Assembly: GCF_900172355.1 (NCBI RefSeq)
Contig: NZ_FWFZ01000031.1
Span: forward strand, 1 to 36,144
From: Roseisalinus antarcticus
GTDB taxonomy: Bacteria > Pseudomonadota > Alphaproteobacteria > Rhodobacterales > Rhodobacteraceae
DNA length: 36,144 nucleotides
Direction of reading: 5' to 3'
This document shows positions 6,617 to 14,702 of this stretch, one piece after another. Position 1 is the first letter of the stretch; each line of letters starts with the position of its first letter. The notes under the pieces were generated by a model, which searched no databases, was not told the DNA's origin, and saw only the letters and a program-made list of their open reading frames with translations. Made by a program: the position numbers and the translations under genes.

Positions 6617-8109
6617 GCGACAACCCCAACCGAACCTATCAGCAACCACGTGTCCGCGGCGTACTTCCGCAGAACCGCGCCTTGCCATTGCGCCGCGATA
6701 TCAGCCGAGCCTGCCGAAACGCCGTTGATCGTCACTCCGGTATCCCCGGTGATCGAAATGGCCCCTGCGCCCAGCGCCACGACCTCGATCTCCGATCTGA
6801 CAGGCAGAGCCACCGAGGCATCTGTCGGCACCGTCAACACCGCCGCCGTGGCGGACGTCATGTGGACGGCTTTGTGTTCGTCTGCCAGGACCAGAGAATA
6901 GGCACCCGCCTGCACATTGATCGCCCGCCGCGCCAAGATCACCGGACCGGTTCCGATCGTGCCTTGCGCAGACAGATCGGCCTCAGCCGCGAGCACGTCC
7001 CAAGATGCTGCCCAAGACGCGCCAACACCCGGCTCCGATGCTGCACCGGAGGTATGCGCAGCCGTTGCGATGTACGAACTGCCACTGTTCGAGACGACAT
7101 CGTCCACCGCATACGCCGTCGCGGTCATCCACGCGCCCCGCCAGACAAAACCGGAGCCATCTGCACCTGGAGCGCCATCAAGCCCATCAGCCCCGTCGGC
7201 ACCGGGATCACCCTGAATGCCCTGCGCACCGAGCGCACCCGCCGCGCCATCAGCGCCATCAGCACCCGCATCCCCAGTGTCGCCCTTTTGCGCCAGCAGG
7301 TCCCAATTCGCAGCCCAGGACCCTCCCACACCCGGCTCGGTCGAGCCGCCCGAAGTGTGGTCCGCCATCGCGATGTAGGCCGAGCCATTCCGGCTCACCA
7401 CATCATCGACCACGTACGCCGTCGCAGTCACCCAAGCGCCCTGCCAAAACAGACCGGCAGGCCCCTGGATGGGCCCGACATTGACCCAGGCGGAGCCGTC
7501 CCAAGTGTGCAGATCGCCATCGATGATATAGCCATCGCCAGCCGTCGCGCCTCCAGGCAGCGCGCCGGTATTCGCCACGGTCCCAAGGATATTGACTGAG
7601 GTGCCATCCGCGCCGTCAGCACCCGCAACGCCGTTGGCCCCGTCAACCCCGTCCGCTCCATCAGCACCGACGAGCGATGCCAAGAACACCGCCTCAGTTC
7701 CAACACCGCCCTCGTTCAGCCAGACCTCGTAAGCGCTCAAGCCATCGGCCCCGTCGCCGCCGGTCACACCGGCGAGGTCGAACCAGACTGAGCCGTTCCA
7801 CACGACCAGGGTGTCCTCATCTTCCACCCACGCCCGCCAGCCGATCTGGCGCGGCAGCCGGAACCACGCGCCGTCAGCGAACATGGCGACGTCGTTGTCC
7901 CAATCGGCCCATTCCCCCGTCGCGCTCGCCGCTACGATGTACCGATCGCCTTCCGACGCCCCAGCAGGTGGAACGGTCAGATCCCGATCAGGGACAGACA
8001 TCTGGACAAACCCGTCCAGCAGCCGGAGCGCCTCGTTGTGCGTGACGTGCTTCTGCGCCTGCGCCGCAAGGATGTAGGGCAGGAGCAGCTTTGTCGTGGA
8101 ATCAGACAT
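6613..8109 (-). CDS. DUF2793 tail fibre protein with collagen-like repeats and duplicated WxxxxxY modules
   Basis: Residues 1-112 match DUF2793, the N-terminal domain of fibre proteins in Rhodobacterales phages (KLLLPYILAAQAQKHVTHNE). Gly-x-x triplets of collagen type follow at about 149-170 and 275-319 (GADGADG, GAPGADG). Between and after them lie two near-identical 55-residue modules at 221-275 and 321-375 of the form W-x-G-A-W-x-T-A-T-A-Y-x-V-D-D-V-V, like small carbohydrate-binding modules. The C-terminal 120 residues are beta-rich. The length is 498 residues. It presumably forms a trimeric receptor-binding fibre. The 8-base gap after the TIM-barrel gene and the ATGA overlap with the next gene place it in the late tail operon. 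Confidence 0.85.
   Translation of the reverse strand: MSDSTTKLLLPYILAAQAQKHVTHNEALRLLDGFVQMSVPDRDLTVPPAGASEGDRYIVAASATGEWADWDNDVAMFADGAWFRLPRQIGWRAWVEDEDTLVVWNGSVWFDLAGVTGGDGADGLSAYEVWLNEGGVGTEAVFLASLVGADGADGVDGANGVAGADGADGTSVNILGTVANTGALPGGATAGDGYIIDGDLHTWDGSAWVNVGPIQGPAGLFWQGAWVTATAYVVDDVVSRNGSAYIAMADHTSGGSTEPGVGGSWAANWDLLAQKGDTGDAGADGADGAAGALGAQGIQGDPGADGADGLDGAPGADGSGFVWRGAWMTATAYAVDDVVSNSGSSYIATAAHTSGAASEPGVGASWAASWDVLAAEADLSAQGTIGTGPVILARRAINVQAGAYSLVLADEHKAVHMTSATAAVLTVPTDASVALPVRSEIEVVALGAGAISITGDTGVTINGVSAGSADIAAQWQGAVLRKYAADTWLLIGSVGVVA
6985..7449 (-). repeat. Internal duplication within the tail fibre gene
   Basis: Codons 321-375 (6985-7149) and 221-275 (7285-7449) encode two copies of one module separated by a collagen-like linker. 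Shared residues include GAW-TATAY-VDDVVS, GS-YIA, HTSG, EPGVG-SWAA-WD-LA. The DNA is also similar, so duplication or homologous exchange within the gene is likely. Copy-number variation would change fibre length or glycan avidity. Confidence 0.75.
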
Positions 8110-8117
8110 GGCGAACC

Positions 8118-11100
8118 TCAGAGGATAAGCGTTGCGGATTTTGGTGCGCCACGACCAACCAGGTCGGACAGCTGGAAGATGCGGATCGAGAGACTGTCCC
8201 GGGCAGCCAAAGGCGCACCGAAGTCAGCGGTCTGCGCAGCAGCGGAATAGACGACGCTGGATACAGAGGTGGCGAGCGTCCGAACCACCGATGCGCCGTC
8301 GAGGATGTCGACCTCGAACGACAGACCGCCCTCAATCAGCGGCACATTGATGCCCGCCCAGGTATCTGCGGCCAGCGACCGCGACCGCCGCGTCCAGGCG
8401 ATCAAAAGATCATCACCGGCCCGCGGCCGCAGATACGGCTGCTGCACATGCGCCACCGAGAATGGACGCAACCCGACACCTTCAGCGGTGAAGGCCGCGC
8501 CCCTGTAGGAATCGTCTGACACCGCCCGCGCCGATGGCCCCACCCGCCAATTGTATGGAATGCCGACATCGGACTCCGCGATGGGCAAGGGAAAGATCGT
8601 GTCGTCCAGAACCACGACCCGCGACCCGACCGGCGTCGGACTTCCGATTGCGCCCTCGGTCCCGCGCTGACCTCGCAACAGCCGGGACAGCCGGTATCGC
8701 CGCGAACTGACCAGTTCCACCGTGCCCGCCTGTACGATTTCCCAGACGCCAGGCGAACTCTCGATCGCGAGCGAATTTGCACCCGCGAACAAGGTCAGGT
8801 CCGTCACGCTCGCCATCTGACCGGAATACAGGTCGATCAGCAGCGCGTTCACATGGTCGAACCGGGACGTCGGCCCGGGCGCAAACTCTGCCGCGACCAC
8901 GCCGATCTGGGCGCGAAGGCCAAAGGTCGTGACCAGCTCGAACGCATCCGTCGTCGGGCTTCGCAGCGCCGCCATGCTCCCCGGCCACGGCAAAGCATGG
9001 GCGGCGACATAAGGCCGATGTGCCGGAACACCTTCGGCCAGTTGAGGCAGGTCCATCAAGGCGACCACCGGCGTGCCGAACACAACCGGCACCCGAGGCA
9101 CCGACGCCCGCGCCAGACCAGGGATCGAGTCGTAGGCCTGCTGGTCCTGCCGGATGGCCTCGATGCACCGAACACCGGAATCCGCGATCGACACCAGGCG
9201 AAACGACATGCCGCGCCCGTCATGGGCCAGGATCACCACGTCGGAAGGATCGAGCGCCAGGCGAGATGGTGGTAGCTTGAAACTCGCCTTTTCACGCGCG
9301 GCCCATTCCTCGATCAGCGCCCGCTGCACCCGCCGCTCTGCCTCCTGCAGCGAGACGGCCAAAGGGAAACTCTCCATGTTGGCCCGCTGCGAGGTGACCG
9401 TGATGCGTCGCGCCTCGACCTGCGCCGGATCGAAATCACCATCGGACCGGATGACCTGCCATTTCAGGGATTGCGACAGCTCGGTCTCCTGACCGCGGAT
9501 CAACTCCAGGATATCGCCCGATCCGGTATCGACCAGGTCGTCATGGGTGAGCGTGACCGAGGCGTTGCGATTTCGCATGACAAACCGGATCAGGCCCTCG
9601 CTCTCAACGGCGTCAAACCCGAAATGCCGCGCCAGGCCAGAAATGGTGCCGCGCGGAGATTCCAAGCCAGTGATCACCAGCCCCTCGCACGACCCGACCA
9701 GCGCAGATGCATCAAACCGGTTCGCAGGAAGCCTGGCGCGAAGGCACAACGCGCTGACCAGCGCAGGCAGGGAACTCGAGCCCAACCGACCCGTGATCCA
9801 ATACCCGATCTCCCAATCGCCGGTATCCGACCAGACCGTCAAGATGTCTGGAAACTGAGGATAAGGCCGCGCGTCCCAAGCCCAGACGGAGCTATTCGCC
9901 AGATCTACCATGCCTGCGGGATTGTTCGTGGGATCCGACCAAAACGCGAGCGATGCCTCGAGGAACGACCGCTGGATGGCATCGTCGCGATATCCGCGAG
10001 AGTGATAAGGGACCGCGCTGTCCGAAGATCGGCCCATCTGGACCGCGCTCGGCTGATTGGTGCCCCGGTCGATCGCAGGACAGCCCAGTGCCGTAAAACG
10101 GATCGGCTTCATCTCGGCGGTCCAGTCGGTCGGCGATGCGGACTCGACCCCGCCCGGACTATTGTAGTGTTGGTTCGACCACCAGGACCGGATGTCCTTC
10201 GCGCGATAAACCCACGGCTTGCCCCCGGTATCCACGATCGCCGTTCGCGTCTGCCCAGCGCGATCAGCAGGCGAGGCATAGATCCAATCGAAGAACTCGC
10301 CCCCGGCCATGTTCGCCTTCAGATAGGCGCGATCGTAGATGCTCTCCCAGCCAGCAACGGCGTCCAGGTGATCGGCCCCGCTGCGCCAATCCGACACCGG
10401 CATGAAATTGTCGATGCCGACGAAATCCACCGCCGCGTTTGACCAGAGCGGATCGAGGTGGAAATACACGTCGTTGGATCCGTCGTCCGGACGATGGCCC
10501 GAATACTCCGACCAGTCCGCCCCGTAACTTACCGCCACGCCAGAGCCGAGAACCGCCGCAGCATCCTCCGCAAGATCGATCAGCTGCGTGACCGCGGGAT
10601 AGGTGACCGCGCCTGAGCGCACCGTGGTCAAGCTCGGCAGCTGGCCCCCGATCAGGAACGCATCGACGCCGCCCGCCGCATCGCAAATGTGCGCATAATG
10701 CAGGACCATACGCCTGTAGCCCCAATCACCCGAAGCGCCCGTCCAGCTCACCGCCTCGCCGACCACGTCAAAATCACTGACCGCAGCGTCACCGAAGAAA
10801 TCAGCGATCTGGGAACCAGCGCCCACACTCTTGTCCACGGTCCCGGTGAACCCGGCAGCCGGAGAACAGGTGATCCGGCTGGCCAAGGGAAACGCGCCCT
10901 GACCGGACGCCGCCGCGTTGTTCGAATATGGGTCAGGCATCGCGTTGCCAACCAGTATATCCATCAGCAGTTGAGGACGGAAGGTCACCCGGAGCCCGCG
11001 CGCCTTCAGTTCCTGGATGGCCTGCACGATCGAGCCGTCTGACGGCGTGCCCCCAAACATCGGCAGCCCGTTGGCATTCGCCGTGACGACCAGCGCGTTC

Positions 11101-12059
11101 GTCCAATCGAGCCCGTTCACGCGCCAATTGTCCGGTGTCGAGCTATCAACGTCCTGCTCAACCCGAGGCCTGATTTCACACGCGCCCGCCCGCAGATCAT
11201 CACCGAACCAGGACGCGATCAAGGTCACCGCTTCGAGGTTTGGAACCGCCGCCTGCAGATTGTCGAGCGACACCAGGAAGTCAGCCCGATCCGCAATCGC
11301 GTGCACATTCTGAGTGACCTCGCTTCCGTCCGCCCCGCGCCGATGCGCTGTCGTCGCATAGGAGAACTCGCCAGCACCGGGCAGGATCGCCACGCTGCGA
11401 ACCAACGTCTCCGCGCCGCCATCCTCCGCCAGCGTCCGGAACACCTCGAACGACAGCTGCGGCAGGCGATTGCCATGATCCTGCAGCGGCATGTCGTCGA
11501 ACATCACGTAGGCAGTGCCCCGGTAGGCCGGAGCCCGATCGGCCCCCATCTTCGAAGTGATGACAGGATCTGGCGTCTGCGTTTCTGAGCCGGGATACCA
11601 GCGCAGCGTGATGCCAGAGGTGTCCAGCAATTTGCCGTCAGCCCAGACCCGACCGAGGCCCGTGATCTCGCCCTCGCAGAGCGCGACCGCAAACGAGGCG
11701 TAATAGAGATACTCGGTCGTCTCGGTCTTGGGTCCGCCGCCGCCTTTACCCCCACCGCTGGTGGTCGTGGTCTCTTCGCGGAAATCCGTGGCCCAGATCA
11801 GCTGACCGCCAAGGCGCATCCGGCCAAAGACCCGTGGCACCACTGCGCCCTCGGTCGCCGAGGTGATCCGCAAGGTGTCGAGCCGTGGCCCCTCGATCCG
11901 CTGGGTCGGCGCGAGCGAGGAAATGATCCAGCTGTCGACCGCCGAACCGATGGTGGAGCCCACGAATCCGCCGATCGTCGCCGCACTCACACCGAGGACC
12001 GCCCCACCGATGCTGCCGCCAAGCGCAGCGCCCGCGGCGCCAAGAACGAGCGTTGCCAT
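8118..12059 (-). CDS. GTA-type TIM-barrel tail tip protein (megatron, host specificity protein)
   Basis: This is a 1313-residue baseplate protein. The Gly/Ala-rich N-terminus (residues 1-45, LGAAGAALGGSIGG) is the hydrophobic helix seen in this family. The DTLRITSATEGAVVPRVFGR segment (residues 61-80) and the ATDFREE-TTTTSGGGKGGGG loop follow. The glycoside-hydrolase-like TIM barrel (GTA_TIM, PF13547) covers about 435-735, with the strand VDFVGIDNFMPVSDWR at about 544-559. A phage tail-3 domain lies at about 790-950, and a fibronectin-like C-terminal tail follows. It forms the central tail spike and its enzymatic part. The start is supported by a GGAG site in TCTGGAGTTCTC. Its usual upstream partner, the NlpC/P60 gene, is 12.2 kb away beyond foreign DNA. 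Confidence 0.92.
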   Translation of the reverse strand: MATLVLGAAGAALGGSIGGAVLGVSAATIGGFVGSTIGSAVDSWIISSLAPTQRIEGPRLDTLRITSATEGAVVPRVFGRMRLGGQLIWATDFREETTTTSGGGKGGGGPKTETTEYLYYASFAVALCEGEITGLGRVWADGKLLDTSGITLRWYPGSETQTPDPVITSKMGADRAPAYRGTAYVMFDDMPLQDHGNRLPQLSFEVFRTLAEDGGAETLVRSVAILPGAGEFSYATTAHRRGADGSEVTQNVHAIADRADFLVSLDNLQAAVPNLEAVTLIASWFGDDLRAGACEIRPRVEQDVDSSTPDNWRVNGLDWTNALVVTANANGLPMFGGTPSDGSIVQAIQELKARGLRVTFRPQLLMDILVGNAMPDPYSNNAAASGQGAFPLASRITCSPAAGFTGTVDKSVGAGSQIADFFGDAAVSDFDVVGEAVSWTGASGDWGYRRMVLHYAHICDAAGGVDAFLIGGQLPSLTTVRSGAVTYPAVTQLIDLAEDAAAVLGSGVAVSYGADWSEYSGHRPDDGSNDVYFHLDPLWSNAAVDFVGIDNFMPVSDWRSGADHLDAVAGWESIYDRAYLKANMAGGEFFDWIYASPADRAGQTRTAIVDTGGKPWVYRAKDIRSWWSNQHYNSPGGVESASPTDWTAEMKPIRFTALGCPAIDRGTNQPSAVQMGRSSDSAVPYHSRGYRDDAIQRSFLEASLAFWSDPTNNPAGMVDLANSSVWAWDARPYPQFPDILTVWSDTGDWEIGYWITGRLGSSSLPALVSALCLRARLPANRFDASALVGSCEGLVITGLESPRGTISGLARHFGFDAVESEGLIRFVMRNRNASVTLTHDDLVDTGSGDILELIRGQETELSQSLKWQVIRSDGDFDPAQVEARRITVTSQRANMESFPLAVSLQEAERRVQRALIEEWAAREKASFKLPPSRLALDPSDVVILAHDGRGMSFRLVSIADSGVRCIEAIRQDQQAYDSIPGLARASVPRVPVVFGTPVVALMDLPQLAEGVPAHRPYVAAHALPWPGSMAALRSPTTDAFELVTTFGLRAQIGVVAAEFAPGPTSRFDHVNALLIDLYSGQMASVTDLTLFAGANSLAIESSPGVWEIVQAGTVELVSSRRYRLSRLLRGQRGTEGAIGSPTPVGSRVVVLDDTIFPLPIAESDVGIPYNWRVGPSARAVSDDSYRGAAFTAEGVGLRPFSVAHVQQPYLRPRAGDDLLIAWTRRSRSLAADTWAGINVPLIEGGLSFEVDILDGASVVRTLATSVSSVVYSAAAQTADFGAPLAARDSLSIRIFQLSDLVGRGAPKSATLIL

Positions 12060-12091
12060 GAGAACTCCAGAGCAAAGGATGAAGGAAATAT

Positions 12092-12115
12092 GGAAGGAAG
12101 GAAGGAAGGAAGGAA
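12092..12115 (-). repeat. (TTCC)6 microsatellite upstream of the megatron gene
   Basis: Six perfect GGAA units on the plus strand (TTCC on the minus strand) lie 33 bases upstream of the start codon at 12059. Further degenerate GAAGGAAA sequence continues towards the gene. The tract ends at the proposed left junction of the 12-kb insert. Tetranucleotide tracts of this length are prone to slippage and can change promoter or leader spacing. Confidence 0.85.
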
Positions 12116-12240
12116 CGGCCAGAGGCGTTTTGAGACCGGCTTTAGGTATTAGGCTCGGGCCGCGCCGGTCTGACCAACAGCACCCGTCGGGCGCGTCATG
12201 CGATAGCTGTGGGCAGCAACTGATCGTTCACTTTCCACCA

Positions 12241-12715
12241 AATGGATCGAAGCCACCGGCTTCCAGCCGGTCCGCTTCAGCGTATCTTTTCTGATCTTCC
12301 TCCGCGCACACGCGATTTTATCACAGATACCACGTCGTGTGGGCCACGAAGTACCGGTACAAGGTTCTGCAGGGCGCAATGCGTGAGCGGATCCGTGAAA
12401 TCATTATCCAGACTTGCGAAGAACTGAGTATCCATATCGTGAAAGGCATTTTGGCGCGCGATCATGTCCACATGTTCCTGTCGATCCCGCCCTAGCTGTC
12501 CCTGTCCGATGTTATGCAGCGCATCAAAGGCCGCTCATCACGCCGCATCCAGATGGAGTTCCCCGACCTGCGCAAGCGGTATTGGGGAAGGCGCTTTTGG
12601 GCGCGTGGGTATTTCTCCACGACCTCCGGGAACGTGACTGACGACGTCATCAACCAGTACCTGGAATTACATTCCTCCAAGTGATGCCTCCGGCGTCAGC
12701 CGGTGGTCCTTCACT
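12241..12715 (+). mobile_element. IS200/IS605-family element, decayed
   Basis: A tnpA relic (12298-12684) is flanked by two subterminal hairpins typical of single-strand IS200/IS605 elements. The left one is ACCGGCT-TCC-AGCCGGT (12255-12271, 7-bp stem). The right one is CCGGC-GTCA-GCCGG (12690-12703). Such elements carry no terminal inverted repeats and make no target duplication, so exact ends cannot be assigned. It lies at the left edge of the 12-kb insert. Confidence 0.8.
12298..12684 (+). pseudogene. tnpA: IS200-family Y1 transposase TnpA, inactivated
   Basis: The frame encodes HTRFYHRYHVVWATKYRY at its beginning, the HUH-type motif DHVHMF, and the C-terminal segment WARGYFSTTSGNVTDD, all characteristic of IS200-type TnpA. 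It is broken twice. A TGA lies two codons before the visible N-terminus with no start codon between, and a TAG stands at 12493-12495 just after IPP, where the family has a sense codon (one-base change from AAG is likely). The catalytic HUH motif survives, but a full-length protein cannot be made. Such single-strand transposases act at replication forks, which makes this relic a candidate footprint of past mobility. Confidence 0.85.
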
Positions 12716-12767
12716 ACAAAGGCGTCCGATCATCATTCGCTGACGGTGGTCAGGTTGGGCAGAGAGG

Positions 12768-12930
12768 GCGGATTGCAGACCTTCGCTGCACCGTGCAGGA
12801 ACTTACACAGTGCGGACAAAGCCGCTTTATGCAGTCGCAGCTATTGCTGACGCAGCATTTCCTCGCGCTTGCAGCGGCGAGCATTTTGCAACGCAGCGGA
12901 ATTCACCAGAGCGGCCATTGAGAAGCCAAA
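12768..12930 (-). repeat. Dispersed intergenic repeat, copy B
   Basis: This copy is in inverted orientation relative to copies A and C. It contains GCGGACAAAGCC, CGCAGCATTT and a terminal GCGGCCATTGAGAAG, echoing the reverse complement of copy A (CCGGCCATTCAAGC). Positions 12780-12820 match copy D at 34913-34953 in 36 of 41 positions. The following 300 bases (12931-13231) hold nothing that I can recognise. Confidence 0.65.
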
Positions 12931-13231
12931 AACGGGTAAGTGGTCATTCGTTCAATGAGTTCAGATTGCGGCAAAGTCCCGTGCTGTGTAGGTTCCAGCA
13001 GTGTACATCCAATTGCCGCAACACTCATATTCTATTTCTATTCACCAAGATTCTTGATTGTGCACGGATGGTGCCTGTTAGGCCTTTCGGGGCGGGTGCA
13101 ATCAAGTACAGAAACGATAAACCCCGCCTCTAATGTACAAAGCCCTTATATTTTGGCTCACTCTTAACGCATCGTAATTGAAGACCTGTGTGAGCCTTGT
13201 CAAATCATAGACCATTATCTTGGTTGTCCGG

Positions 13232-14122
13232 TTACTGTTCGGCTTTCCAGTTAAACTGACGGGCGGCCGACAGTATCGACCGCAGATACTTTGTATCCTC
13301 GCGACCGTATGGAACCGAGAGCGAAACAGTACGGCCCAAGGTCTGCCCGCTGAGCGGGCGGGTTTGCAGCCCCTCGATAATCACTGATCCGACGGGCAAG
13401 ATTGTCACCCCCACGCCAGCAACAGCAAGTGTTTGTATCCAGTCGTCACGTTCACTACGTGCCACGAAGTTGACGGGCAGCCCTTGCCGTGCGGTTTCTT
13501 CGATGAATGTATCGCGAAATTCACAATTCAGCCGGTCCAGATATAGTTCCTGTGTGACCTGTTCCAGTGTGATTGTATTTTGCCGATTGAACCGATGATC
13601 GGGGCCGAAACCGACGACCATGTCTTCGCCGTAAAGTTCAGTATATTTAAAGCGCGGTTCATCTTTCAGGGTAGCGCCCACAAGGGCACAATCGACAAAT
13701 CCGCTGATCAACATCTCGTTGATTTTGTCACGGTCGGCATTGCGCAAGACAACTTCAACGCCGGGGTTTTCTTTGCACCACTGCCGCAAGAACGCCTGAA
13801 ACCGAGTGGGCCCGATAGTGCACATCACCGCGATCTGGACTTGTGGTGTCTCGCCGTTGACCAGACGCTGTGCAGTCAGTTCTGCGCGCTGGACGGTTTC
13901 ATCAACCTTTTTGAGCTGTTCTTGCATCAAGCGACCCAAATGCGTCAGGTGCGTCCGTGTGCCTTCGCGCCGGATCAGGGTGCCGCCGATTTCGTCCTCA
14001 AGCTTGCGCACCGCCTTGGACAACGCGGGTTGTGACAGGCCCAGCCTGCGTGCGGTTTCTGAAAAGTTTAACGTTTCACATAGTGCAACAAAATAACGGG
14101 TGCGGCGAATATCCATCTTCAA
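13232..14122 (-). CDS. LysR-family transcriptional regulator (intact paralogue 1)
   Basis: A 296-residue regulator of normal LysR length. The winged helix-turn-helix spans residues 1-60 (YFVALCETLNFSETARRLGL, SQPALSKAVRKLEDEIGG) and the effector domain spans about 92-296. Cysteines at 15, 101, 145 and 200 are conserved in the second LysR of this window. Cys200 in LNCEFRD falls about where OxyR has its reactive Cys199, but the partner cysteine is not evident, so thiol sensing is only a suggestion. It is divergent from the SPW/FMN-synthase/ThDP/aldehyde dehydrogenase operon with an operator-like site between them. It therefore probably controls that operon and itself. The effector is unknown. 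Confidence 0.9.
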   Translation of the reverse strand: MKMDIRRTRYFVALCETLNFSETARRLGLSQPALSKAVRKLEDEIGGTLIRREGTRTHLTHLGRLMQEQLKKVDETVQRAELTAQRLVNGETPQVQIAVMCTIGPTRFQAFLRQWCKENPGVEVVLRNADRDKINEMLISGFVDCALVGATLKDEPRFKYTELYGEDMVVGFGPDHRFNRQNTITLEQVTQELYLDRLNCEFRDTFIEETARQGLPVNFVARSERDDWIQTLAVAGVGVTILPVGSVIIEGLQTRPLSGQTLGRTVSLSVPYGREDTKYLRSILSAARQFNWKAEQ

Positions 14123-14177
14123 TGCCTTCTTGATAAGTCGTGTCGGTCCATCTTACGCGATGATCGATCGATACTAC

Positions 14178-14200
14178 TAGTTATCGAAACGATAGCTGAT
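14178..14200. promoter_or_regulatory. Candidate LysR operator 1
   Basis: TAGTTATCG-AAA-CGATAGCT followed by GAT is an almost perfect inverted repeat lying 56-78 bases upstream of the LysR start. Of its 23 positions, 18 are identical to the site at 23237-23259 upstream of the paralogous LysR gene. A second smaller palindrome, GTTAC-TGGG-GTAAC, lies at 14210-14223 nearer the plus-strand operon. This layout fits a LysR recognition site plus an activation site in a divergent promoter. Confidence 0.6.
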
Positions 14201-14276
14201 TTGTACGCAGTTACTGGGGTAACGTCCAGCCAATGCACGCCAAATTATTGGCCCAACCCTAAAGAGAGTATTCAAA

Positions 14277-14642
14277 ATGATCCGTTTCATGAACAAAACC
14301 CTGCATGCCTATCTGGACTACCCTGTCGCTCTTGGCTTGATCGCGATGCCGTTAATCTTTGGGCTGGGTGCAACGCATCCACTGGCGTTCTGGCTATCTG
14401 TTGCCACTGGTGTGGCCGCCTTTGTGCTGACGATTTTTACCGATCATCAGTTCGGGCTTGTGCGCATCCTACCTTATAAGCTGCACCTTGCCGTTGATTT
14501 TATGGTCGGCGTGGTCTTCATCGCGGCACCTTTTGTGCTGGGCTTCGTCGGGCTGGACGCGGCCTATTACTGGTTCTTTGGCGCCACGGTTCTGGTCGTC
14601 GTCGCTCTTGATAGCACCCCGCAGACCGCGCCCGCCGCATAG
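14277..14642 (+). CDS. SPW-repeat-like four-helix membrane protein
   Basis: This 121-residue integral membrane protein has four hydrophobic stretches, at about 16-31, 36-54, 70-90 and 96-113. Each pair starts with an acidic residue and ends in a Pro-containing segment (LIAMPLIFGL, VFIAAPFVLGF), the pattern of SPW-repeat proteins, although the literal Ser-Pro-Trp is changed. The start has an AAAGAGAG site 7-8 bases upstream. It is the first gene of the operon divergent from LysR 1. The molecular function of the family is unknown; a stress or envelope role is commonly assumed. Confidence 0.75.
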   Translation: MIRFMNKTLHAYLDYPVALGLIAMPLIFGLGATHPLAFWLSVATGVAAFVLTIFTDHQFGLVRILPYKLHLAVDFMVGVVFIAAPFVLGFVGLDAAYYWFFGATVLVVVALDSTPQTAPAA

Positions 14643-14702
14643 CGGGCCACGGACGTCCACACCCACGCCACCATAACCCAACAACCCGTAAGGGGCAGTT
14701 TC

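Noticed and set aside
6985-7449. CRISPR-like spaced repeats
   Set aside because: There are only two long coding repeats within one protein gene, and no cas genes.
6613-8109. Diversity-generating retroelement variable region in the repetitive tail fibre
   Set aside because: There is no reverse transcriptase gene and no template repeat with adenine-biased changes in the window. The repeats are modular duplications.
9471-10442. A 323-codon plus-strand frame inside the megatron gene
   Set aside because: It is Arg-rich antisense of a recognisable TIM-barrel coding region, with no start signal.
12149-12240. Minus-strand frame ending SYRMTRPTGAVGQTG as a gene tail cut by the IS200 element
   Set aside because: There is no recognisable family and no continuation on the other side of the IS. 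It could be chance coding in repeat-like DNA.
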